From positions 23,451,163 to 23,515,162 of the forward strand of contig NW_004454181.1 in NCBI RefSeq assembly GCF_000283155.1: a DNA stretch of 64,000 bases, written 5' to 3'. Made by a program: the position numbers and the translations under genes. Under the pieces are notes generated by a model. The model had not been told where the DNA came from, searched no databases, and saw nothing but the letters and a program-made list of their open reading frames with translations. The DNA comes from Ceratotherium simum simum (lineage: Eukaryota; Chordata; Mammalia; Perissodactyla; Rhinocerotidae). This document shows, one piece after another, positions 11,156 to 20,535 of this stretch (positions are counted from its first letter, which is position 1; each line of letters begins with the position of its first letter).

Positions 11156-11355
11156 TCTGTGTTTTGTGTGACATGAAGTGAAGTGTTAGACCTCTTTAAG
11201 GCCCAGTTTCCTCGTCTGTAAGACAGGAATAAGATGTTCTCATTGATTGTCATGAGTATTAACAGAAGTCATGTGCATAAGGAGCCTAGAACATCGCACA
11301 TGCTAAGTGGTCATAAAATGGGAAGTCCTGTTATTGCTGCTATTACTGCTGTGAG
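11156..11355 (+). mobile_element. MIR fragment, sense
   Basis: Sense MIR: GGCCCAGTTTCCTCGTCTGT, AAGACAGGAATAAGATG, then GGAGCCTAGAACATCGCACA. The 3' end degenerates into GTTATTGCTGCTATTACTGC. Confidence 0.7.
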
Positions 11356-11516
11356 TACTTCCTGTCCCCTTGGAGGACTCCTTCAGCAGGCCCAGTTGTT
11401 GGGAGGAAGGAGCAAGTCCCTTGAATCCAGAGCCTTTGGGCAGAGAGCTTAGTGTGGGTGGGAGCAATGACTGGCCTGAGACATAATCAGAGGTGATGAG
11501 GAAATGGAGAATCAAG

Positions 11517-11726
11517 AAGACTAAGGAGGGCCGGCCCCGTGGCTTAGTGGTTAAGTGCACGCGCTCTGCTGCTGGCGACCCGGGTTTGGATCCCGGGCGC
11601 GCACCAACGCACTGCTTCTCCGGCCATGCTGAGGCCGCATCCCACGTACAGCAACTAGAAGGCTGTGCAACTATGACATACAACTATCTACTGGGGCTTT
11701 GGGGGGGGAAAAAAAAGACTAAGGAG
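11517..11726 (+). mobile_element. ERE SINE, sense, short form, with TSDs
   Basis: Body 11529-11714. Perfect 12-bp duplications AAGACTAAGGAG lie at 11517-11528 and 11715-11726. The head has box-A-like TGGCTTAGTGGTTAAG and box-B-like GGGTTTGGATCCC. The element ends CTGGGGCTTTGGGGG plus A-tail and has no GTTAGCTCAGG tail module. It is well preserved and CpG-rich, suggesting a fairly recent insertion. Confidence 0.96.
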
Positions 11727-12480
11727 CAGAGTGAGGGTGAGAAAAGAGGCCCAGACAACTCTCTCTACCCCCGCCTCTGACCACATACCATCTTCCCAGC
11801 ATCAGCCATAAATGTTCTCTAATCAAGTCCCTCTGCCCCTTGTTCTCTAAGAAAGTCCTTCCACTCTTTCCCGGGGGACCTCCAGCGTGCTTTCAGCAGG
11901 CTTCAAGGAGTACTTCAGCTAGTTCTCAAGACCTAGTTACATTCAATTTACTTGAATTTTGTCCGATTGCCAGTCAGCAGTGTTCTTGGTAAGCTGCCCT
12001 GAAATCAAGCAGAGGCCAGTGAAGTCTTGCCTTGTGATCCTGTCTTACACTCTGCGGGTGACTCCTCAAGTGACCCTGGGGTGTCTGACAACCTCATAGA
12101 CGGTTCCTGAGCCTGCAGAGACCTGTCACAGCCCCGTGGAGACTGGCCAGAGGGCATGAGGTTGGCAGTAGCCTTAGCAGAAAAAGTGGGCGTGCTCTCT
12201 GCTTTTTCACTCTTGGAAGTTTCTGTTGCTGTTCAGACCACAAAAGCAGCAATAAATGCCCAGGCAGAACTGCACCTCATGGCAGTTTGCTTCCAGCAAC
12301 TGACGTGAGCAAGCCTGAAAGCCAGGACTGCGTGGGAGAGTCCAGGTGTAGGCTGAACTGAGGGCCAATGTCATCGGAAGGCCAACTCACAGTGGCCAAT
12401 GGCATCCTCTGCAGCTGTGGAGTGATTATGGATTGATAAAGCCATGACTGCTCCCTTGCCTGGAGCACTCTACTGCATTT
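11727..12480. other. Single-copy sequence, no gene seen
   Basis: About 750 bp with no repeat match that I recognise and no plausible exon. Frames are short and unsupported. Confidence 0.45.
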
Positions 12481-12764
12481 ATCAGGTAAAGGAAACGGTC
12501 CATCAATAACAATAACGATTTACACTCAGCAAACAGTTATTTAACCACATGTTGATTTCATTAAGGCTGGCTCAGTTATCATCATAATAAGAGTGTTTGC
12601 TTCCCACTTTCCCTCTGAAGAGTGAAAGGTTTGAGAGTGCAGCCCTTGTTTGTTGGGCTGACATTAAATTTTGAGCTATTAGCTTGTCACTAGGAGGAAG
12701 AAAGAAAAAAGAGTTGGGCAAATGTTAGATTCAAAGGACTTAATGTCATTTACATTAATTAATT
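12481..12764. other. AT-rich single-copy block, candidate conserved non-coding element
   Basis: Non-repeat sequence dense in TAAT/ATTA and GATA-like words (AACAATAACGATTTACACTC, TTATCATCATAATAAG, ACATTAATTAATTAAATC). This composition is common in developmental enhancers. Conservation cannot be tested here, so this is inference only. Confidence 0.25.
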
Positions 12765-12858
12765 AAATCTTTTGTTTGCCAAATATTTTTGAGCATCTAT
12801 GATGCACCGTGCACTGTGCTAGATGGCACGGATGTAATAGTTGAATGAGATAGGCTCA
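12765..12858 (-). mobile_element. L2 3' end fragment, antisense
   Basis: AAATATTTTTGAGCATCTAT followed by GTGCACTGTGCTAGATGGCA is the antisense L2 3' terminus. Confidence 0.65.
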
Positions 12859-12859
12859 G

Positions 12860-13403
12860 TGTATTCATTATCTAATGCCATGTAACAATATTACCACAAA
12901 TTTAGCAGCTTAAAACAACACATATTTGTGATCTCAGAGTTTCTGTGGGTCAGGAGTCGGGCCGCAGCTTAGCTGGGTCCTCTACAAGGTTGCAATCAAA
13001 GTGTCAGCCAGGGCTGGGTTCTCATCTGAAGGTTCGATTGGGGAAGGATCCACTTCCAAGCTCATGTAGTTGTTAGCAGGGGTCAGATGCCTGCAGGCTA
13101 AGACTAAGAGCCTTAGTTCCTAGCTCATTGTTGGCTGGAGGTCGCCCTCAGTTCCTTGCCAGGTGGCCCTCCCCAACACAGCCACTTGCTTCATCAAAGC
13201 CAGCAGAAGAGAGTTTCCTAGCATGACAGACATCACAATTTTATGTACCTTAATCATAGAATTGACATCCCATCACTTTTGCCATATTGTATAGGTTAGA
13301 AGCAAGTCAGGGTCTGCCCACACTCAAGGTGGTGGGATGAGGATTACACATGGGATGAGTATAGGAGATGAGGATAATTGGGGCCATCTTAGATTCTGTA
13401 CAC
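12860..13403 (-). mobile_element. MLT1-type MaLR LTR, antisense
   Basis: The antisense LTR begins TGTATTCATTATCTAATGCC and ATTACCACAAATTTAGCAGC. It continues with TCTGTGGGTCAGGAGTCGGG and GGTTCGATTGGGGAAGGATC, and ends GGGGCCATCTTAGATTCTGT. The whole LTR length is present. No matching TSD was found, consistent with its age. Confidence 0.8.
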
Positions 13404-13529
13404 TATACTCGGTCTCTGCTGCGACTCAATTTACAGGGAAGGCAGCCACAAAATCTAATTGCTGTGAAGTGTGATTCAGGCTGTGAGAGGGGAGGAACTC
13501 AGGTAATGCCTCCCTCACTCAGAATAATG

Positions 13530-13660
13530 AAGGGATCTTTAAGCTGGGACTTGAAGTATGAGAAGGAATTGCTCAAATCAATTGTGGGGTAGGTGTGTGC
13601 AAGGGGGTATGGGAGTATGTGATGCACAGAAGGTTCCAGGCAGAGGAATTCTAAACTCAT
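13530..13660 (-). mobile_element. L2 fragment, antisense
   Basis: Antisense L2 3' UTR-like text: GGATCTTTAAGCTGGGACTT, then GAAGGTTCCAGGCAGAGGAA. Confidence 0.6.
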
Positions 13661-13663
13661 AAA

Positions 13664-13833
13664 ATGGTTCTCAATCCTGTGCACGTTGGAGTCACCTGAA
13701 GAGTTTTATGCAACACTCACGTCCAGGTCTCACGCCAGAGGCTCTGGTGAATTGGTCTCAGGTAAGCCTATACACTGGGATTTTTAAAAGCTCCCCAGGT
13801 GATTTTAATGTGCTCTCAAGGTTGAGACCACTG
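13664..13833 (+). mobile_element. MER5-type DNA transposon (hAT, non-autonomous)
   Basis: The left end TGGTTCTCAATCCTGTGCAC and right end GGTTGAGACCACTG are the inverted termini of MER5. The inner text GTTGGAGTCACCTGAAGAG and AAAAGCTCCCCAGGTGATTT agrees. It is a complete, diverged short element of about 170 bp. Confidence 0.8.
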
Positions 13834-13945
13834 CTCTCGTCCAACTTCTTCAATTTTACGGATAAGGAATTGGAAGCTCAGAAAGGAAATGGATTTGGTC
13901 AAGGTTACACAGCTACCAGTTGGTAAAGCTGGGGCGATGAGTGGG
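13834..13945 (-). mobile_element. MIR fragment, antisense
   Basis: Antisense MIR core: ATTTTACGGATAAGGAATTG, GAAGCTCAGAAAGG and TCAAGGTTACACAGCTACCA. Confidence 0.75.
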
Positions 13946-13959
13946 GAAGGCACTGAGCT

Positions 13960-14095
13960 GGGAGGCAGGAGATCTGGGTTCCTGCTATTAACAGGTCTCT
14001 GTCCGTTCCTCCCTCTAGGACTCAGTTTCCCCGTCTGTAAAATGACATGGACTGGATGATCTCCAGAGTCCCTTCAGATGCTGATGATGCTCTGA
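13960..14095 (+). mobile_element. MIR/MIR3 fragment, sense
   Basis: GGCAGGAGATCTGGGTTCCT, GGACTCAGTTTCCCCGTCTG and ATGGACTGGATGATCTCCAG are typical MIR/MIR3 text. Confidence 0.7.
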
Positions 14096-14630
14096 CTCTA
14101 TTTGGCTAAGCACCAACTTCGTCTCAGCAGCTGATCTGGGACTGGCATCCAGCTGTGCCTCTCTGGGCTGTGTCTTTGGAAGCCTGGAGTCAGCGATGCT
14201 GGGGACCGTGGCCAAGGCCCTTCTCTGAGTGAGGCTGCCTGGTGGACTGGATGTCCCCAAACAAGCCCTTTTACCGGAGACAATTTTGTCCACTGAAGCG
14301 TGTGAGAAGTTCACCCAGCAGGAAGCTGCTCTGGCTGGGTTTAATCTATGGTGTGTTTATTAGGATTAGGGTTTTAATTAAAATTGACATTTCAAAAACT
14401 ACTTGTGAAGGAGCCCACTTTAATGAAAAGCACATCACCGTGGCGTAGGTCGCCCTCACACGTGATCAGGCAGGTGTCTGTGGAACTGATGTAGGAGCAT
14501 CCAGGTCTCTCCTCCTCTGCTAAATGAGCTCACTGTCTGCTGCCGTAGTGGACCCATCCACATTGAGTCATCAGTGATGGGGGCCATCCCAGTGCTGGTC
14601 TGGCCCTCTGGGGACCAGGGCTCCCCTCCA
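14096..14630. other. Single-copy region with candidate conserved block
   Basis: No gene or repeat is recognised. The block 14325-14445 (GGATTAGGGTTTTAATTAAA and flanks) is AT-rich with homeodomain-like TAATTAAA, a common feature of enhancers. Function is unproven. Confidence 0.3.
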
Positions 14631-14705
14631 GCTCTGGGTGAATGCGTTAAACTTTTGGGGCTCAGTTTCCTCACTTGTAAAGCGGGCTGCTCGATTATCC
14701 AGTTT
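14631..14705 (+). mobile_element. MIR core fragment
   Basis: GGGCTCAGTTTCCTCACTTG followed by TAAAGCGGG is the conserved MIR core. Confidence 0.6.
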
Positions 14706-14815
14706 TTCAGAAAATACTTGCTGAGTACTTACTCTGGGTTAGAACTCTGAGTCTTTCTCCTCAAGGAATTCACAAGATAAGGGGAACAGAGGCAAGAAAA
14801 TCAATGTAGGACAAG
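14706..14815 (-). mobile_element. L2 3' end fragment, antisense
   Basis: AAAATACTTGCTGAGTACTT, then CCTCAAGGAATTCACAAGAT. This is the antisense L2 3' end. Confidence 0.6.
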
Positions 14816-14949
14816 GCCCTGCGCTCAGTGTCTGGCCATAGGAAGCCCTTGTGATCAGTCTTGAGTCCTGGTGCTGTGGGAGTCCAGGGGAGGGCTCTTG
14901 AAACCACATGGGAGGAGAATAAGCCATGCTTCCAAGAAGACGGATGAAC

Positions 14950-15076
14950 ATTAATCAATTTTCCAAGTATTTATTGAGCACTGACCTTATGCCAGGCACT
15001 GTCCTAGGTGATGGGGATAGAGTGATGAACAAGGCAGATAGCGACCTTATCTTCACAGAGCTTACCTTTTCATGGA
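14950..15076 (-). mobile_element. L2 3' end, antisense
   Basis: The classic antisense L2 terminus: AAGTATTTATTGAGCACTGA, TTATGCCAGGCACTGTCCTA and AGTGATGAACAAGGCAGATA, followed by CAGAGCTTACC. Confidence 0.85.
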
Positions 15077-15116
15077 GATAATAATAATAATAATAACACA
15101 ACAACAATAATAATAC
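15077..15116. repeat. (ATA/ACA)n low-complexity tract
   Basis: Imperfect ATA and ACA triplet array at the junction of an antisense L2 and an antisense MIR. Confidence 0.85.
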
Positions 15117-15345
15117 CAAGGACTTCTATTTAAAGAGCACTTACCATGTGCTCAGTGCTTTATTTACATGTCTCATTTCATTTAACAACAACCTTATCAT
15201 GTAGGTACTATTATTTTCCCCTTTTACAGATGAGGACCCTGAAGCTCACAGAGGGGTTGAGGACCTTGCCCAAGGCTGCCCAGCTAGGAAAAGGCAGAGC
15301 TGGGATGCCTACCATGGGCCAGATCACTGAGAGCCTGAACACTTC
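15117..15345 (-). mobile_element. MIR, antisense
   Basis: Nearly complete antisense MIR: TTAAAGAGCACTTACCATGT, AACAACCTTATCATGTAGGT, TTTTACAGATGAGGACCCTG, then CTTGCCCAAGGCTGCCCAGC. Confidence 0.85.
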
Positions 15346-15440
15346 ACCACTGTGTTATTCTGGTTTAGGATCGAGGTCACGCACAAATAGAGGAGGGGTT
15401 CACCCACCGTAAGAGTGAATATGTCTAAGTGTGTATATGA

Positions 15441-15476
<36 letters not shown>
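15441..15476. repeat. (GT)n(GA)n compound microsatellite
   Basis: A GT run changes to a GA run (GTGTGTGTGTGTGAGAGAGA and onward). It is a likely polymorphic marker. Confidence 0.9.
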
Positions 15477-15646
15477 ATACAGTGAGCAGTGGCGGGGTGG
15501 CTGCTGACCAAGTCCTTTTCCACGCAGCCCCGGGAGACTACTTCTTATCCCTCCACGCAGCACTTGGCGACGTGAAGGGAGCAGTCTCCTGAGACATTTA
15601 CAGGGAAAGCCGCTGCCTTCTCTTACTTGAGGGACCACGAGAATTA

Positions 15647-15650
15647 ATGG
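15647..15650. repeat. 4-bp target-site duplication (left) of the solo LTR
   Basis: ATGG directly before the LTR's first TG, repeated exactly at 16182-16185. Confidence 0.85.
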
Positions 15651-15895
15651 TGAAGGAAGTAAATTATATTAAAAATTTAAAAGTTACTACCTTAGAGACA
15701 GGCACCTTCACACCCTAAGGATTCCTGATATAAGGGGGAACGTTTATCGATCCTGACTGACTCTATTCATTAAAGACTTGCCCTAAACTGTTCGGGGAAA
15801 ATTGAGAACAAGAGAGTGCTCCAGAGGGATAAGTTTGGGAGGGTCGGGGTGGAGGGGGTCCAGATGGGGACGCGTGTGTGTTACCTGATAATCGC

Positions 15896-15921
15896 TTCGC
15901 GCCATAGCAATTCGCGCCATA
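15896..15921 (+). promoter_or_regulatory. U3 direct repeat in the solo LTR
   Basis: TTCGCGCCATA occurs twice (15896-15906 and 15911-15921, 15-bp period). Direct repeats in U3 are often enhancer units. It is followed by the inverted pair AATGTAA (15923-15929) and TTACATT (15943-15949). Confidence 0.5.
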
Positions 15922-15951
15922 AAATGTAACTGTTTAAATGTTTTACATTAG

Positions 15952-16010
15952 CCAATCATGTAAGACCGCGCCAACCTTTTCCCGCTTTGTGCTTCCAAAC
16001 CCTATATAAG
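15952..16010 (+). promoter_or_regulatory. LTR core promoter: CCAAT and TATA boxes
   Basis: CCAAT at 15952-15956 and TATATAAG at 16003-16010, spaced as in retroviral U3. The expected start of R is near 16033, inside the 12-bp palindrome GGGGTCGACCCC at 16030-16041. Confidence 0.8.
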
Positions 16011-16084
16011 AGTTTGCCCTTTAAGGTCCGGGGTCGACCCCTCTGTCTCCTGCGAGAGATACGTGTCGACCCGGAGCTCCGCTT

Positions 16085-16106
16085 AATAAACCTCTTGCGT
16101 TTGCAT
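16085..16106 (+). terminator. LTR polyadenylation signal and cleavage region
   Basis: AATAAA at 16085-16090 is followed 10-20 nt later by the TTTGCATC segment where gammaretroviral R ends. This could still terminate or polyadenylate passing transcripts. Confidence 0.7.
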
Positions 16107-16181
16107 CAAGCTCGGTCTCCTGTGTCTGTGGGTCCGCGCCTTCCCGAGACTGGAGTTGGGTTTCCTTTTTGGGATCCTACA

Positions 16182-16185
16182 ATGG
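16182..16185. repeat. 4-bp target-site duplication (right) of the solo LTR
   Basis: ATGG, partner of 15647-15650. Confidence 0.85.
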
Positions 16186-16595
16186 TAGCTTATTAAGGTG
16201 AAATCTAAAGACAGAGAGGGATTAAGCAGATTCCCTTCAAAGCTTTTTCTTTCAAAATATTTATTTCTCCTAGCCCAGTGCTCTCTGGAGGAAGGCATGT
16301 GTCATTAGCCCAAGGCCCCCAGCCCCACCCACACTTGACGAGGAAGTGGAAGGGTCAGCCTTCAGAGGCTTCTTCTGGAGGGACTCTCCCAGCCCCAGGG
16401 AAGGAGACAAGGTTCCATCATGAGACTGGACGGGAAACCCAGGCCCGGGGTCCCAAACACTGGTACCCAGTCTCAGGAGACTCAGCACAGGTGGCATCAA
16501 CAGCTGGACAGCCCAGAGCAGGACTCATCTGAGAGCCTGGGGCAGGACCTAGTCTTTGGGTGGGAGTCTAGTTACACCAGCTGTGGGGACCAATA
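16186..16595. other. Unassigned single-copy sequence
   Basis: Moderately GC-rich with overlapping short frames on both strands, none recognisable. I see no repeat. Confidence 0.4.
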
Positions 16596-16790
16596 CTCAC
16601 AGTAACCCTGGGAGGAGGTGTTACTATGCACAAGGTACCATGAGGAAACTGAAGGACAGAGATGTTAAGTTCCTGAAGTCACACACTAAAGAATTTTGAA
16701 ACTAGGTTTCAAATCCAGGTAAGTAAACTGAGGTCAGAGAGGTTAAACTTGCCCTAGGTCACAAAGCTTGTGAGTGGTGGCATAGCTCCA
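16596..16790 (-). mobile_element. Two consecutive antisense MIR cores
   Basis: One MIR core reads CCATGAGGAAACTGAAGGAC, then GTTAAGTTCCTGAAGTCACA. A second follows at about 16718: TAAACTGAGGTCAGAGAGGT, then TTGCCCTAGGTCACAAAGCT. Either two insertions or an internal duplication. Confidence 0.7.
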
Positions 16791-17190
16791 GAGACCATGC
16801 TCTTTCTATGGTGCAAGACCCATGGAAAGACCTGGATGTTCTGTTGCTGCCGATTGAGAAGGAACAGAAGGGGCATGGAGCTCATCAAGAAGCCAAAATG
16901 GCCTGGTGTCCTTCCTCAGCCCTCAGTGACCTTGCCGGGGAATGAGGCAGAGCTGAGTCGGGGTGTGGCCTGCAGGAAGCCACAGGGCGTGGGCCAGGAT
17001 GTGGGTGTGCCCAGAACCACAGTTCATCAGTGACAGTCTGGACTGGAACCAAAGCCCACCCCCTCCCCCAGTCAGGTTCAGGGCTCTTTCCCATGGTTCC
17101 AGCTGCCGTGATTCCACAGGAGGTGACTACTTATCAGGAATATTAGAGCACCCAGCGAGACATGGGGGCTGGGCCAGATGATCGTTAAAT
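16791..17190. other. Unassigned sequence
   Basis: No gene or repeat recognised. It is GC-rich with several overlapping short frames of no known family. Confidence 0.4.
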
Positions 17191-17194
17191 GTTT

Positions 17195-17500
17195 TCCCCT
17201 AAAATTAATTAGTTAATTCACTAAATATTTATTATTTGTTAGACAGCCTGCCAAGCATTTTCCAGAGATTATTCATTCACTTTACAAACATTTCCCAGAT
17301 GCTGGGTAAAGAGCAGAAAGGCAGACAGACAAGGCCCCTGGTGCACGATCATCCTCACAGGTGCTTATGATTTTTCCCATTTTATAGATGAGGAAACTGA
17401 GGCTCAGAGGGCTTAAGGAACTTACCAGAGATACAGAGCTGGTAAGTGGTTGAGCTGAGGTTTGAACCCAAGTCTGTCTTTACTAATTCAGCATTTGGCC
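17195..17500 (-). mobile_element. L2 3' end and MIR, both antisense
   Basis: 17195-17335 has antisense L2-like text (CACTAAATATTTATTATTTG, then CAGATGCTGGGTAAAGAGCA). 17340-17500 is a clear antisense MIR: CCATTTTATAGATGAGGAAA, CTGAGGCTCAGAGGGCTTAA and GGTTTGAACCCAAGTCTG. Confidence 0.75.
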
Positions 17501-17539
17501 TCTCCTTGTAGCCCCCCGGAATTTACTCTGAGAGTTGTT

Positions 17540-18058
17540 TGGTTTGGCTCTTTATTCCCTAAGCCGACTCCCCCACAGTGTCTGCCCATGTTCCCATTAC
17601 CAGCCAAATGTCACCTCCTTGCCACCACTGCAGTCTAAAGGCAAACTTCTCAGGGCCTCTTTTCCTCTTGCCAGAATATCTCTGCATTTTACTCAGCCTG
17701 CTGTGAAAAACCACGCCTTGTCACTATTCCCCTTTAGCACCTGTTTCTTCTGCCGAAGTCTTTTCCCTACACTTTTCCAACCTCAGAATGTTGAGACATG
17801 CTTCAAGACCCAGGTCAACTGTCCCCTCCTCTGGGAAGCCTCCCCTGATTCTAGAGGCAGAGACTGTCCTCCATGTTCCCCAACACCACCTCGTTCTGAG
17901 CATTTTTCCTGGGTGTCTTGGTTTTCTCATGTACACATCTGTCCCTGTCGCCTGCAAGTTCTTTGGGGTCAGGACCACCCATGTGGCCCTTATTCCTATT
18001 GTATCCATAGTTCCTGGAACATACTAAGTGCTTAGTAGATGTTTGTGAAATGAATGCA
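17540..18058 (+). mobile_element. L2 LINE 3' part, sense
   Basis: Sense L2: TTCAAGACCCAGGTCAACTG, TCTGGGAAGCCTCCCCTGAT, CAAGTTCTTTGGGGTCAGGA, then CTAAGTGCTTAGTAGATGTT followed by TGAAATGAATG. The 166-codon frame at 17535-18035 overlaps it and is a by-product of L2 3' sequence, not a gene. Confidence 0.85.
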
Positions 18059-18438
18059 CGAGGCCAGCACTGCCTCTGTCTCCTCCGGTCTACATCCCAG
18101 CTACAGGCCTCCCTTCAGTCCAGCTCCTTCCTGCCTCTTTATCTCAGCTGCTGACTGGGTTTGGGCTTAGATGCTTCATTAACTAATAATAATGAGTCAC
18201 TGTACTAGCCTCGGGAGCACTGTAAATGATACAGTGTCAGGAGAAGGCGGTGGGATGTGGAATTTCAATGAGGCTGGCATCATTCTTGAATCAGGGACAA
18301 TGCCACATGCAGTCTTTTTCTCTGTTATAGCTCCCGTACGCCAGGCCTCACACACTAATTTAGAATTATCCCATTATTCTATTCCAGTTCTAATTCTAGG
18401 CTGATTGTAGGGATTGCAAATTTGTGTCACATGTCAGG
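18059..18438. other. Unassigned sequence
   Basis: No gene is seen. 18165-18240 is AT-rich with TTCATTAACTAATAATAATG and a near-inverted CACTGTA/TACAGTG pair, a weak candidate for a conserved element. Confidence 0.3.
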
Positions 18439-18943
18439 TGTGGCAGGCTGAATAATGGTTCCCCAAAAGATAGCTATGTCCTAATCCCCAGAGCCTGTGA
18501 CTGTTACCTTACCCAGCAAAAGGGACTTTGCAGATGTGTTTAAGCTAACAATCTTGCAATGGGAAGATTATCCCGGATTATCTGGGTGGGCCTTAAGTAT
18601 AATCACAAGGGACCTTATAAGAGGCAGAGGGAGATTTGACTATAGAAGAGGAGAAGACGATGTGATGATGGAAGCAGAGATTGGCGTGATGTGATTTGAA
18701 GATGGAGGAAGGGGCCACAAGCCAAGAAATACAGGTGGGCCACTAGAAGCTGAAAAAGACAAGGAAAGAGATTCTCTTTTCAGAGCCTCCAGAAGGAACC
18801 AGCCCTGCCAACTCCTTGACATTATCCCAGTGAAACTGATTTCAGACATCTGACCTCTACAACTGTAAGAGAATAAATTTGTGTTGTTTTAAGCCACACA
18901 GTTTAGGTAATTTGTTACAATAGCAACAGGAAACTAACACAAC
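18439..18943 (+). mobile_element. MLT1-type MaLR LTR, sense
   Basis: Starts TGTGGCAGGCTGAATAATGG. It continues with AAAAGGGACTTTGCAGATGT, GAAGATTATCCCGGATTATC, GGACCTTATAAGAGGCAGAG, GAAGATGGAGGAAGGGGCCA and AGAGAATAAATTTGTGTTGT, and ends near AGGAAACTAACACA. It is a full-length solo LTR of the non-autonomous MaLR group. TSDs are not clear. Confidence 0.85.
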
Positions 18944-19084
18944 AGACTACTCCTTCTTCTAGAGAACCTAATAGAATGCTGTGCTCTTTTCTGGATGTAG
19001 CCTCAGAATCATTCTTAACACAACACATCCGGCAATCACTAACAACTGATCAGAGTTGGAAAGGGAAGACGGAACACATTTGTT

Positions 19085-19245
19085 CTTTTGTATTTGAACT
19101 GGTCCAAATACTTCCTGCAGCGGTTACAGAAATGGAAGCCCAGAGAGATGAAATGACTTTCCCAGGGACATGCAGCCCATTAGTGGCAGGTCTGCCTTCT
19201 GTAGGCCAAGATTCTTTTCCCTATGTCATCCCCGTAACAGCCCAG
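19085..19245 (-). mobile_element. MIR fragment, antisense
   Basis: CAGAAATGGAAGCCCAGAGA, then GAAATGACTTTCCCAGGGAC and TTAGTGGCAGG. This is an antisense MIR core. Confidence 0.65.
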
Positions 19246-20160
19246 GTTGGTAGCAGAAGCATCAATGGTGGTACAACATTCTGGCTTGGACTGAGCTCTT
19301 CTGCAGGAAGCATTATCTTTTCCCTGCAGACAGGGCTGGGTAAAGAAATGGTCCTGCTGCGGCCTTTCTCTGGCTCCACTCTCTGTCCCCTCCTGGAAGG
19401 CCAGGCTCTGCAGCACAAACTGGGTGAGATCCCTAGAGCCCCATGACAGGTTTTGGCAAGGACTGGCCTCTTGGCGCAGATTCATTCATCAAAGCTCTCC
19501 AGGGAGATTTCAGCCACGTTGCTGATGACTTACCTGGGGAATCTTTCTGCTTTGCTCAAATCTCTCCCTCAGGAAATCTGAGCTTGTGAAATAAGAGTCG
19601 TTAGGGGATATGGCTATTACCTGAGAGGTAGAGACGCTGGGACATTAGCCTCCCCAGCAGGTGGGTAGGGTTACAACCTCAGGTGAAATGAACGCTTCTC
19701 TACCCAGATTTATTAGCCACGTGTTCCCCAGGGGCTCAGCCTTGGCTGAGCAGGTCATCTCCTGCTCAGAGACCCTCAGAGGCTCCCCACTACTTTCCAG
19801 ACAACATTTTGTTCACCGGGACATTCCCAGCTCTCCTTCGCTGGGCTGCACCTTTCTTTCCAGCCTTATTTGCCACTCTTCTTCTTCTAATGCTAATACT
19901 ACAGTCCAATTCACTGTCCTCTAAGCACAGTGGGGAAACGGCTTGCCCATTAGCGGCAGGGATGAGGCCAGAGTGAAAACACATAAGTCCTACCCATGTT
20001 TTTTATCCTGCTTCCCAACACGCAACGGGGCAGAAGACATAATGCTAATGACTTACAAAATCCCAAATTCAAGGTGTGGTCTTGATTTTTATGATTGTAA
20101 AATCCCATCTAAACAATTCTCATTGTCTGACTTTGTATGTACCGTGAGCTAAACGCAGAG
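19246..20160. other. Mostly unassigned, possible sense L2 fragment
   Basis: No gene is supported, and the 156-codon frame at 18976-19446 crosses a MIR and has no domain. 19720-19925 has L2-like text (CAGAGGCTCCCCACTACTTT, then TTTCTTTCCAGCCTTATTTG) and may be a sense L2 piece. Confidence 0.4.
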
Positions 20161-20162
20161 AA

Positions 20163-20335
20163 AAGATTTTGCACTTTGAGTTGGGAAACCTGGGTTTTGT
20201 TCTCATCCCTGTCCTAAACAGACTGTGTGACCTTGGGCAGTCCCCCCACCCCCACCCCAGTCCACTTCAGTTCTCTACAATCAAAGGGCTGGACTATGTG
20301 ATCTTTAAGTCTCTTCCAGGGAGACATTTCTGTTT
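20163..20335 (+). mobile_element. MIR fragment, sense
   Basis: TTGGGAAACCTGGGTTTTGT, AGACTGTGTGACCTTGGGCA and AAAGGGCTGGACTATGTGAT. It contains a C-run block at 20242-20258. Confidence 0.75.
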
Positions 20336-20535
20336 TTCCCCAAGAGCCTGGAAAAACTCTGTGAACTAGTAAGGAAGAATTTTCCCAGTGTTGGTGGAAA
20401 CCGGCCTGGCCTGGAAAGAAAGGGCCAAACCTGGGAGTTTGGGTCAGCAGGAGGAAGGGGTTGCCAGCAGGGTTGCAGGGCTGCAGACTGCACCAGAACT
20501 AGAAAGCAGAACTGCGGGTCCTGGCAGAGCGTGAA
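20336..20535. other. Unassigned sequence
   Basis: No gene or repeat recognised. Confidence 0.4.

Larger units (their letters stand above)
15651..16181 (+). mobile_element. Solo LTR of an ERV1 (gammaretrovirus-like) endogenous retrovirus
   Basis: A 531-bp LTR running from TGAAGGA to TCCTACA (imperfect 7-bp inverted ends), bounded by identical ATGG duplications. Four-base duplication is typical of gammaretroviruses. Only one LTR is present and no gag, pol or env flanks it, so it is the product of LTR-LTR recombination. U3 has a CCAAT box and TATA box. R/U5 has AATAAA followed by CCTCTTGCGTTTGCATC, which closely resembles the same position in murine leukaemia-type LTRs. CpGs are well kept, suggesting a young insertion by the standards of this window. 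Confidence 0.93.

Noticed and set aside
11540..11600. tRNA gene suggested by box A and box B-like motifs
   Set aside because: It is the tRNA-derived head of an ERE SINE, with no anticodon stem that folds properly. The same applies to the other six EREs.
15077..15116. Possible CRISPR-like or satellite array
   Set aside because: Simple ATA/ACA slippage repeat without spacers; a mammalian genome would not carry a CRISPR array.
16182..16600. Internal retroviral gag region after the LTR
   Set aside because: The sequence after ATGG lacks a primer-binding site, and the exact TSD shows the element ends there.
17535..18035. 166-codon open frame
   Set aside because: It overlaps sense L2 3' sequence almost entirely.
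18976..19446. 156-codon frame
   Set aside because: It crosses an antisense MIR and has no family resemblance.
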